The notes under the pieces: model-generated
Seen by the model: only the letters and a program-made list of their open reading frames with translations
Told to the model about the DNA's origin: nothing
The model's database searches: none
In this document: positions 1 to 5,632 of the stretch, in pieces
How positions within the stretch are numbered: the stretch's first letter is position 1
Layout: each line of letters begins with the position of its first letter
Assembly (NCBI GenBank): GCA_937941555.1
Contig: CALDHJ010000036.1
Span: 1-6,263, forward strand
Direction: 5' to 3'
DNA: 6,263 nucleotides
DNA from: an uncultured Granulosicoccaceae bacterium
Lineage (GTDB): Bacteria > Pseudomonadota > Gammaproteobacteria > CALCKW01
Program-made: the position numbers and the translations under genes

Positions 1-11
1 CGGCGAAGAGC

Positions 12-479
12 ATGAGAAAATTTACAACTCTGATCGCATTAACGCTCTCTTGGCTGGCGTGGTCAGGCCACTACGACGCTTTGCTTCTCACCTTTGGCGC
101 GACCTCCGTGCTGTGCGTGTTCTACCTGCTCAACCGCATTGGGCTCGCCGATCTCGACCCGCAGAGTGCTCGCACCTTCGTGAAAATGATCGCGTACGTG
201 CCCTGGCTTCTGCTCGAAGTCATCAAGAGCAACATCGCCGTTGCCAAGATCATCTGGCGGCCCGCGTTGGCGATCAATCCGGACGTGCAGGACGTACCAT
301 CCACTCAGCAGACGTCACTCGGTCTCGTCGCATTCGCCAATTCCGTGACGCTCACCCCGGGGACTCTCAGCATCAGTGCGGCACCGGGCACACTGAAAGT
401 CCATGCGCTCGATGCCGCCTCGTTCGAGGGTGACGATTTCGCCGAAATGGACCGGCGCGTCACCGGCCTGGAGACCTGA
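12..479 (+). CDS. mrpE: Na+/H+ antiporter subunit MrpE (MnhE/MbhA-like)
   Basis: MrpE is a small inner-membrane subunit of the multisubunit monovalent cation/proton antiporter and is thought to support assembly and the cation path. The 155-residue product has the usual family length. It has hydrophobic helices at about residues 5-18, 24-40 and 57-76, then a soluble C-terminal domain. Family hallmarks are the stretch from P64 through W82 (VPWLLLEVIKSNIAVAKIIW), the motif NSVTLTPGTLS at 110-120, an LKVHALD segment at 128-134, and an EMDRRVTGLE-like end at 145-154. The ATG at 12 gives the expected N-terminus (MRKF followed by a hydrophobic helix); only 11 bases precede it, with a weak GAAGAG, so the upstream signal cannot be judged fully. 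mrpF follows two bases after the stop. This is the first gene of the operon that can be seen; whether it is really first is unknown. Confidence 0.95.
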   Translation: MRKFTTLIALTLSWLAWSGHYDALLLTFGATSVLCVFYLLNRIGLADLDPQSARTFVKMIAYVPWLLLEVIKSNIAVAKIIWRPALAINPDVQDVPSTQQTSLGLVAFANSVTLTPGTLSISAAPGTLKVHALDAASFEGDDFAEMDRRVTGLET

Positions 480-481
480 GC

Positions 482-763
482 ATGTTTGCCGTTGCCATGA
501 TCGCGGTTCTGGTCACCATGTCGCTTGCGCTCGCGCGCGCGCTGCTCGGCCCGACCGTCTACGACCGCATTCTGGCGGTCAACAGCTTCGGCACCGCAGC
601 GATCTTGTTCATCGCCGTGTTGGGCTACCTGACGGCGCGACCGGAATTTCTCGACATCGCGCTGGTGTACGCATTGATCAACTACATCGGCACCATCGCC
701 GTGCTGAAATTCTTCAAATTCGGCGACCTCGGCCATGCAGATGATGCGGAGGACACGCTATGA
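482..763 (+). CDS. mrpF: Na+/H+ antiporter subunit MrpF (MnhF/MbhB-like)
   Basis: MrpF is a three-helix inner-membrane subunit of the Mrp complex, needed for antiport in characterised Mrp systems. The 93-residue product is of family length. Helices lie at about residues 3-20, 34-51 and 57-77. The signature GPTVYDRILAVN at 23-34 (family form GPT..DRv.A.d) follows the first helix, and a conserved acidic residue, D58, sits at the start of the third helix in FLDIALVYALINYIGT. The ATG at 482 is supported by GGAGA at 470-474 with a 7-base spacer, and lies two bases after the mrpE stop. The last bases overlap mrpG in an ATGA at 760-763, which implies translational coupling. The tail after residue 83 is acidic and probably cytoplasmic. 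Confidence 0.95.
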   Translation: MFAVAMIAVLVTMSLALARALLGPTVYDRILAVNSFGTAAILFIAVLGYLTARPEFLDIALVYALINYIGTIAVLKFFKFGDLGHADDAEDTL

Positions 764-1089
764 GCCCGCTGGACATCGCAAGCTGGGCCCTGATCCTCGT
801 AGGCAGCTTTGCCTGTGTCACGGCCGGGCTCGGCCTCATTCGATTGCCCGATTTTTTCTGCCGCTCACACGCTGGTGGCATCATGGATTCCCTCGGTATG
901 GGGTGTCTGTTTGCCGGCATGGCGCTGCAGACCAGCTCGCCTCTGGTGTTGGTGAAACTCTTCTTCATCTACGCCTTCGTCTTGTTGACCGGCCCAGCGG
1001 CAATACACGCCCTCGCACGGGCCGCGCTGCACGCCGGACTCAAGCCACAGCTTGGCAACCGTGCCGGAGGTGACTCATCGACGCGCTGA
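760..1089 (+). CDS. mrpG: Na+/H+ antiporter subunit MrpG (MnhG/MbhC-like)
   Basis: MrpG is a small three-helix membrane subunit of the Mrp antiporter. The 109-residue product shows the family signature RLPDFFCRSHAGGIMDSLG at 28-46 (usual form RlPDfyxRlHAxgkxdtLG) between helix 1 (about 8-26) and helix 2 (44-58), and the third helix ends in the conserved TGPAAIHALARAA at 77-89. The ATG at 760 overlaps the mrpF stop and has a strong GGAGGA at 748-753 with a 6-base spacer. The last 13 bases overlap the proposed start of the next gene; the poorly conserved C-terminal tail (RAGGDSSTR) encodes the ribosome binding site for that gene, so the tail sequence may be shaped by that constraint. Confidence 0.95.
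   Translation: MSPLDIASWALILVGSFACVTAGLGLIRLPDFFCRSHAGGIMDSLGMGCLFAGMALQTSSPLVLVKLFFIYAFVLLTGPAAIHALARAALHAGLKPQLGNRAGGDSSTR
1066..1073 (+). promoter_or_regulatory. Strong ribosome binding site for the MrpA-C gene
   Basis: GGAGGTGA is a perfect 8-base complement of the bacterial 16S rRNA 3' end. It lies inside the last codons of mrpG. The only in-frame position at the right distance is an ATC codon at 1077 (6 bases after GGAGG, the same spacing as for mrpG and mrpB). The first in-frame TTG (1101) and ATG (1110) are 30 or more bases away. The site therefore argues for initiation at or near 1077. Confidence 0.75.
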
Positions 1090-1640
1090 TCAATTTCACG
1101 TTGTTGGCGATGCTCGTGATACTGAGCGTCGCACTGCTGCGTATGAGAGACCTCTTCACCGTGGCCATGTTGACCGGCATCTACAGCCTTGTGATCGCCT
1201 GCTTCTTCATGCTGCAGGACGCTGTTGACGTCGCTTTCACCGAGGCTGCCGTTGGCGCTGGCATCACGACCGTACTCTTCCTCGCAACCCTGTCGATGGT
1301 CGGTCGTGAAGAAGCCCCGGCAAGCCGCATTCATCTGCCAGCGCTAGCCTGCACTCTCGCTGTCGGTGCGTTGCTGGTCTACGCCTCACAAGATATGCCC
1401 GCATGGGGAGACCCCAACGCGCCAGTGCATCAGCACGTCGCGCCGCGCTACATCGAACAGTCTGCCGACGAAGTCGGCCCACCCAATATCGTCACCTCCG
1501 TGCTAGCAAGCTACCGCGGCTACGACACCATGGGTGAAGTCGGCGTGGTGTTCACGGCCGCTATCGGGGTGCTGCTGCTGCTGGGCAACGGCACGCGGCG
1601 GCGTCGAGACAGCGACGGCGACTCGGAGGACCAGACGTGA
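1077..1640 (+). CDS. Stand-alone MrpA C-terminal-like subunit (DUF4040/MbhD plus MbhE-like)
   Basis: This protein corresponds to the C-terminal part of the long MrpA subunit, which archaeal Mbh complexes encode separately as MbhD and MbhE; here both parts are one protein. Counting from 1077 it has 187 residues. The DUF4040/MbhD-like part (about 1-78) has three helices and the highly conserved DVAFTEAAVGAG at 51-62. The MbhE-like part (about 85-170) has a helix at 88-104, a periplasmic-looking loop, then NIVTSVLASYRGYDTMGEVG at 137-156 leading into the last helix, the same motif as near the MrpA C-terminus (V..ILVDFRGfDTlGE). The tail is RRRR followed by acidic residues. The start is uncertain. 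The reading frame opens after the TGA at 1071-1073, and residues translated from 1080 on (DALINFTLL) look like a normal family N-terminus, but no ATG, GTG or TTG exists there. An ATC at 1077 with an ideal ribosome binding site is the best candidate; TTG at 1101 is the first common start codon and would remove eight residues. Many databases call this gene MrpB-like or DUF4040. The stop overlaps the mrpB GTG. Confidence 0.85.
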   Translation: MDALINFTLLAMLVILSVALLRMRDLFTVAMLTGIYSLVIACFFMLQDAVDVAFTEAAVGAGITTVLFLATLSMVGREEAPASRIHLPALACTLAVGALLVYASQDMPAWGDPNAPVHQHVAPRYIEQSADEVGPPNIVTSVLASYRGYDTMGEVGVVFTAAIGVLLLLGNGTRRRRDSDGDSEDQT

Positions 1641-2077
1641 TTGACAAGCCGATTTCCATGAAGTCGAACCCCATCCTGCGCGGTGTGACATCCATCACCC
1701 TCGGCCCGATTCTGCTGTTTGCCTGGTATGTGCAGTGGCATGGCGACTACGGTCCCGGCGGCGGATTTCAGGCGGGCGTGATTTTCGCGGCCGCGATCAT
1801 TGCTTATGCGTTGATCTATGGCCTCGACCGTGCACAACGCTTCATCCCACCCAAGTCTGCAGAGATCGGCGTCATGGCCGGCTGGCTGCTGTATATCGGC
1901 ACGGGCGTGATCAGCATGCTGCTCGGTGCCAACTTTCTCGACTATGACGTGCTCGCGTCCGACCCGCTACACGGCCAACACTACGGCATTCTTGCCGTCG
2001 AACTCGGCGTCGGTATTACCGTCGCGGCCGTCATGATCGTGCTCTTCTATGCCTTCGCCGGGAGACGTCACCGATGA
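1637..2077 (+). CDS. mrpB: Na+/H+ antiporter subunit MrpB (MnhB/MbhF-like)
   Basis: MrpB is a four-helix membrane subunit of the antiporter, placed next to the MrpA C-terminal domain in known Mrp structures. The 146-residue product carries the MnhB family signature HGDYGPGGGFQAGVIFAAA at 35-53 (usual form HGh.tPGGGFqgG), a middle helix around 76-97, and the conserved ELGVGITVAAVMIVLFYAF at 122-140. Translation is taken to start at GTG 1637, which overlaps the preceding TGA (GTGA) and has GGAGGA at 1625-1630 with a 6-base spacer. The internal ATG at residue 8 (1658) lacks such a site. The gene ends in an ATGA overlap with mrpC. Confidence 0.95.
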   Translation: MIDKPISMKSNPILRGVTSITLGPILLFAWYVQWHGDYGPGGGFQAGVIFAAAIIAYALIYGLDRAQRFIPPKSAEIGVMAGWLLYIGTGVISMLLGANFLDYDVLASDPLHGQHYGILAVELGVGITVAAVMIVLFYAFAGRRHR

Positions 2078-2427
2078 TCGGCCTGCTCAACTACTGGGTG
2101 GTGTTCGCGCTGATGTTGCTCGGACTCTACATGACAATTTCATCGAGCAACCTGGTCAAGAAAGTCGTCGGTTTGAATATCTTTCAGACGTCGGTGTTCA
2201 TCTTTTTCATCTCGATGGGAAAAGTCACAGGTGGCACCGCACCCATTCTCGATGAGGCGTACAGCGCCTATAGCAACCCGCTTCCTCACGTTCTGATCCT
2301 GACCGCGATTGTCGTCGGCGTCGCCACCACTGCGCTGGCACTCGCGCTCATTGTGCGCATCCGCGAGGGATACGGTTCCATTGAAGAATCGTATATCCGC
2401 GACAAAGACCGAGAGTCCGGATCATGA
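2074..2427 (+). CDS. mrpC: Na+/H+ antiporter subunit MrpC (NuoK-like, MbhG-like)
   Basis: MrpC is the NuoK-like subunit of the Mrp complex, a three-helix protein that sits beside MrpD as NuoK sits beside NuoN in complex I. The 117-residue product has helices at about 5-22, 32-48 and 72-96. Family motifs are NLVKKVVGLNIFQTSVFIFF at 26-45 and NPLPHVLILTAIVVG at 68-82, the latter almost identical to the usual NPLPqALvLTAIVIg. The loop between (SMGKVTGGTAPI, 47-58) is also typical. The ATG at 2074 overlaps the mrpB stop and is preceded by GGGAGA at 2060-2065. The C-terminal tail after residue 97 is charged and cytoplasmic-looking, and its stop overlaps the mrpD start (ATGA at 2424). Confidence 0.95.
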   Translation: MIGLLNYWVVFALMLLGLYMTISSSNLVKKVVGLNIFQTSVFIFFISMGKVTGGTAPILDEAYSAYSNPLPHVLILTAIVVGVATTALALALIVRIREGYGSIEESYIRDKDRESGS

Positions 2428-3905
2428 GCGCACAACTGCCCATACTGCAGCTGCTGTTTCCGCTGATCGCGGCGCCGATCTGCTCACTGCTGCACAACCG
2501 AAACGCGGCCTGGCTGCTGTCGGCACTAGCCACCTGGGCGAGCCTTGCAACGGCCATCGGCTTGTATTATCAGACGGCAAACGGCGCCGAATTAATCTAC
2601 GAAGTCGGTGGCTGGCCCCCCCCTTGGGGAATCTCGGTCAACATCGACAGCCTGAACGCACTGGTACTGCTGCTGATCACCGGCATGGCGTCGGTGCTGG
2701 TCGTCGCCTTTCCCGCCAGTCTGACCATCCAATGGTTGGGTTCCCGCGCCCGCCTCTACTACACGGCCTATCTGCTGTGCTTCGCATCACTGATCGGCAT
2801 CACGATTACCGGCGATGCGTTCAACGTTTTCGTGTTTCTCGAGATTTCGTCTCTGAGTACCTACGCACTGGTTGCCATGGGCCGCGATCGACGCGCTCAG
2901 TTGGCTGCCTTCCGGTACCTGATCATGGGCACCGTCGGAGCCACCTTCATTCTGATCAGCGTCGGCCTGCTCTACATGGCAACTGGCACACTCAACATGG
3001 CAGACCTTGCGGAACGCATCCCGGCCCTGCACGACAGCACAGTGGTTCGGGCGGCATTCGGCTTCTTCATCGTCGGCGCAGGTGTCAAGGTTGCGATGTT
3101 TCCAATGCACTTCTGGCTCCCGAGCGCGTACAGTTTCGCGCCCTCGATCGCAAGCGCCTTCCTCGCGGCCACCGCCACCAAGGTTGCCGTCTATGTGATG
3201 TTGCGGTTCATCTTCGGCGTGTTCGGTGCCGAACTCTTTTTTGATGTACTTGCGCTGGACCAGGTGTTCCTCGCGCTCGCCGTCGTCGGCATCGTCGTGG
3301 GCTCGCTGGCTGCGCTCTACCAGGATGACATCAAGGCCGTGTTGGCTTATTCCTCCGTCGCGCAGTTGTCCTACATGGTGCTGGGTATCGCGGTCGGCAC
3401 TGCGTCCGGGCTGACCGCCGCCGTGGTTCACATCTTCAACCACGGATTGATCAAGGCGGCGCTGTTCATCGTGCTCGCCGGCATATTCGTGCGGTTTCAG
3501 TGCACTCGTCTCTCCGATCTGGCCGGGCTCGGCAAGTTTGCCCCCTGGACTGTCGGGGCGTTTGGGGTGGGCGCCATGAGCCTCATCGGCATCCCGGGCA
3601 CCGCCGGCTTCATCTCGAAGTGGTATCTGCTGCTGTCGGTTCTCGAGCACGCCTGGTGGTTTGTCGCCCTGGTGATCATTGCGTCGTCCCTGCTCGCACT
3701 CGCCTACATGTGGCGCGTGATTGACGCCCTGTGGCTCAAGGAGCCGTCCCAGCTGGTCACTGAGCGCGGGCGAGAAGCGCCCTTGCGCATGTTGATCCCG
3801 GCATGGGTTCTGGCGCTCGCCAACTTCTTTTTCGGTATCGACACGACAGTCACGCTGGGCGCTGCCGGTCGGGCAGTCGCCTCTCTACTCGGAGTCAGCG
3901 CATGA
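2424..3905 (+). CDS. mrpD: Na+/H+ antiporter subunit MrpD (NuoN/M-like proton-conducting subunit)
   Basis: This 493-residue, about 14-helix membrane protein belongs to the proton-conducting transporter family shared by MrpA/D and NuoL/M/N. The key residues can be placed: E140 in FVFLEISSLSTYALVA (helix 5), K222 in GAGVKVAMFPMHFWLPSA (helix 7), K253 in ATATKVAVYVML (helix 8), the loop DDIKAVLAYSSVAQLSYMVL at 301-320, H336/H340/K344 in VVHIFNHGLIKAALF, and K399 in GFISKWYLL (helix 12). E140 and K222 match the essential Glu and Lys known from Bacillus MrpD. Helix 8 has the Lys without a preceding His, which is the MrpD pattern. GGWPPPWGI at 62-70 is the usual MrpD GGW.pP.GI segment and is encoded across a run of eight C (2616-2623). 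The ATG at 2424 overlaps the mrpC stop; the ribosome binding site (GAGAG at 2411-2415) is weak, so translation probably depends on coupling. Confidence 0.95.
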   Translation: MSAQLPILQLLFPLIAAPICSLLHNRNAAWLLSALATWASLATAIGLYYQTANGAELIYEVGGWPPPWGISVNIDSLNALVLLLITGMASVLVVAFPASLTIQWLGSRARLYYTAYLLCFASLIGITITGDAFNVFVFLEISSLSTYALVAMGRDRRAQLAAFRYLIMGTVGATFILISVGLLYMATGTLNMADLAERIPALHDSTVVRAAFGFFIVGAGVKVAMFPMHFWLPSAYSFAPSIASAFLAATATKVAVYVMLRFIFGVFGAELFFDVLALDQVFLALAVVGIVVGSLAALYQDDIKAVLAYSSVAQLSYMVLGIAVGTASGLTAAVVHIFNHGLIKAALFIVLAGIFVRFQCTRLSDLAGLGKFAPWTVGAFGVGAMSLIGIPGTAGFISKWYLLLSVLEHAWWFVALVIIASSLLALAYMWRVIDALWLKEPSQLVTERGREAPLRMLIPAWVLALANFFFGIDTTVTLGAAGRAVASLLGVSA

Positions 3906-5371
3906 GCAACCCGATTCCCGCGTTGGCGATCTGCCTGCCCTTGCTCGGCGCCTTGCTGGTACTGGCGAACAAGGACCGGCCAAACCTGCGCGACGGCATC
4001 AGCCTCGTCACGACCGTCCTGCTCTTTTTTCTGGTGCTCTCGCTCTACGGTCCAGTCATGGCGGGCGAGCAACCGGCATGGCAATTCATCTCCCCGATTC
4101 CGGGGCTCGCGATGGGCTTTCGCGTCGAACCGCTGGGCCTGATGTTCGCGACTGTCGCATCCGGTCTCTGGATCGTCACAACCGTGTATGCCATCGGCTA
4201 CATGCGGCGCAACAAGGAAAAACGTCACACGATGTTTTTCTTCTGTTTTGCCGTTGCGATTGCGGCGGCGATGGGCGTTGCGTTTTCGGCTGACCTTCTA
4301 ACGCTATTCGTGTTCTACGAGGCGCTGACGCTCTCGACCTACCCGCTGGTCGCGCACAAGCAGACCAAAGAAGCCCGGCGCGGTGCCAAGATCTACCTCG
4401 CCTTCCTGCTGACGACATCGATCGGCCTGCTGCTGGTCGCGATCATCGCGACCTACGCCACCGCCGGGACACTGCAGTTCACCCCGGGCGGCGTCCTGAC
4501 AGACAAGCTCAGCGTGACGGGCCTGACGATTCTGGTCTGCCTGTTCTGCTTCGGCATCGGTAAGGCTGCTCTGATGCCGGTACACCGCTGGTTGCCATCG
4601 GCCATGGTGGCGCCCACACCGGTGAGTGCGCTGTTGCACGCGGTTGCGGTGGTGAAAGCCGGTGTCTTCACCATTGTAAAGGTGGTTGTCTACATCATCG
4701 GTGTCGACAACCTCGCGCAGACCGGCGCGGGTGACATCGTGCTCTGGACGGCTGCCTTCACCTTGACGTTTGCCTCCGTGATCGCCCTTCGAAAAGACAA
4801 TCTCAAGGCGCGCCTTGCCTACTCGACGGTGGCCCAGCTTGCCTATGTGGTGCTAGGCGCCATGCTCGCCAACAGCGCGGGGCTACTCGGTGCCAGCATG
4901 CAGATCCCCATGCACGCAGTTGGAAAAATCACCCTGTTTTTCTGTGCTGGCAGTATCTACGTTGCCACACACAAAACCGAAATCAGCCAGCTCGACGGCC
5001 TCGGCCACCGCATGCCGTTTACCTTTGCGGCCTTTTTCATCGGTTCGGTCAGCATCATCGGTCTGCCACCCATGGGCGGGGCCTGGAGCAAGTGGTTTCT
5101 ACTCATGGGCACGGCCGACGCACAGCAATGGATTCTGATGGGATTGCTGTTGCTGTCGTCGCTGATGAACATCGCCTACCTGTTGCCGATTGTCGGTCGC
5201 GGTTTTTTTCGCCCGCTACCCGCAGAGGAAGCGTCGCGCCTGCCAGCGGGCACTATCGAAGAATCCCCCATGACCTGCGTCATCCCGCTGAGCGTGACTG
5301 CCGCTGGCTGTGTCGCGTTGTTCCTCTACGCAGACGCCATTCACGATTTCCTGCTCCCCTTGTTTCCCTAG
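3902..5371 (+). CDS. Second NuoL/M/N-family antiporter-like subunit (MrpD/MrpA-N related)
   Basis: This 489-residue membrane protein of about 14 helices is another member of the proton-conducting transporter family. Key positions are E140 in LFVFYEALTLSTYPLV (helix 5), K221 in GIGKAALMPVHRWLPSAM (helix 7), H246 and K252 in ALLHAVAVVKAGVF (helix 8), the loop RKDNLKARLAYSTVAQLAYV at 297-316, H338 and K342 in MHAVGKITLFF, and K397 in AWSKWFLL (helix 12). All expected proton-path residues are present, so it looks functional. The helix 8 pattern with His ahead of Lys resembles NuoL/NuoM and the MrpA N-terminal domain rather than MrpD, so it may fill the MrpA-N role here; it lacks the long C-terminal extension of fused MrpA. 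An ATG at 3803 is in frame but would add a 33-residue Arg-rich stretch overlapping mrpD; ATG 3902 is chosen because it overlaps the mrpD stop (ATGA) and has GGAG at 3891-3894 with a 7-base spacer. Confidence 0.92.
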   Translation: MSNPIPALAICLPLLGALLVLANKDRPNLRDGISLVTTVLLFFLVLSLYGPVMAGEQPAWQFISPIPGLAMGFRVEPLGLMFATVASGLWIVTTVYAIGYMRRNKEKRHTMFFFCFAVAIAAAMGVAFSADLLTLFVFYEALTLSTYPLVAHKQTKEARRGAKIYLAFLLTTSIGLLLVAIIATYATAGTLQFTPGGVLTDKLSVTGLTILVCLFCFGIGKAALMPVHRWLPSAMVAPTPVSALLHAVAVVKAGVFTIVKVVVYIIGVDNLAQTGAGDIVLWTAAFTLTFASVIALRKDNLKARLAYSTVAQLAYVVLGAMLANSAGLLGASMQIPMHAVGKITLFFCAGSIYVATHKTEISQLDGLGHRMPFTFAAFFIGSVSIIGLPPMGGAWSKWFLLMGTADAQQWILMGLLLLSSLMNIAYLLPIVGRGFFRPLPAEEASRLPAGTIEESPMTCVIPLSVTAAGCVALFLYADAIHDFLLPLFP

Positions 5372-5377
5372 GGAGGA
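5371..5377 (+). promoter_or_regulatory. Strong ribosome binding site for the small membrane protein gene
   Basis: GGGAGGA lies directly at the TAG stop of the preceding gene, 3 bases before the ATG at 5381 (GGAGG at 5372-5376, spacer 4 bases). This and the 2-base mrpE-mrpF junction are the only places in the window where adjacent genes do not overlap, given an ATC start for the MrpA-C gene. It suggests that the small protein is translated by its own strong initiation rather than only by coupling. Confidence 0.6.
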
Positions 5378-5380
5378 ACC

Positions 5381-5632
5381 ATGAGCCAAGACAAAAAAGA
5401 AAATACGTGGTTCGACAAGCCGGCCAACGTGAAGAAAATCATCACCGCTCTGTGCGTTGTGTGTGTGCTGCTCCTGGTCGCTGAATTCTTCTACCACAAG
5501 CACGCGCACTTCGGTGTCGAGGAGCTCTTCGGCTTCTACGCCTTCTACGGCTTCATCATGTGCGTGTTGTTGGTGCTGGCGGCCAAAGTCATGCGCGTGA
5601 TCCTGATGCGCGATGAGGATTACTATGATTGA
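5381..5632 (+). CDS. Small two-helix membrane protein of the Mrp operon, function unknown
   Basis: The 83-residue product has a charged N-terminus (1-18, including WFDKPANVKK at 10-19), a first helix at about 19-37, a short His-rich loop (H39, H41, H43), a second helix at about 52-69 rich in aromatics (GFYAFYGF at 51-58), and a charged tail with MRDEDYYD at 76-83. It is not a subunit of the canonical seven-gene Mrp set, and no catalytic motif is visible. From memory, similar small proteins with an N-terminal W.DKP..VK and a C-terminal M...EDYYD occur beside Mrp-like genes in other proteobacteria, usually as hypothetical proteins; this was not checked. Its place between two antiporter subunits suggests an accessory or assembly subunit of the same complex (inference). 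Its ATG has a strong ribosome binding site, and its end overlaps the next gene by 8 bases. Confidence 0.85.
   Translation: MSQDKKENTWFDKPANVKKIITALCVVCVLLLVAEFFYHKHAHFGVEELFGFYAFYGFIMCVLLVLAAKVMRVILMRDEDYYD

Noticed and set aside
531..542. Alternating CG tract in mrpF
   Set aside because: It is short and encodes Ala-Arg-Ala-Leu in the first helix region; base composition explains it.
2309..3244. Plus-strand open frame of 311 codons overlapping mrpC and mrpD
   Set aside because: It runs in a different frame through two well-supported genes; the product is Arg/His/Pro-rich, low in complexity and without family motifs.
2787..3650. Long minus-strand open frame (287 codons) opposite mrpD
   Set aside because: It is antisense to the strongly supported mrpD frame, its product is very rich in charged residues and His/Gln with no recognisable domain, and long antisense frames are common in GC-rich genes with biased third positions.
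3803..3901. Upstream in-frame ATG that would extend the second large subunit by 33 residues
   Set aside because: The extension is Arg-rich and unlike the hydrophobic family N-terminus, it lies fully inside mrpD, and ATG 3902 has the stop/start overlap and a well-spaced GGAG.
3704..4228. Minus-strand open frame of 174 codons across the mrpD/second subunit junction
   Set aside because: No motif, no good ribosome binding site considered convincing, and the opposite strand is fully explained by two conserved genes.
5366..5380. Possible terminator or promoter at the small gap before the 83-residue protein gene
   Set aside because: The gap is only nine bases, holds a ribosome binding site, and shows no stem-loop with a T run.
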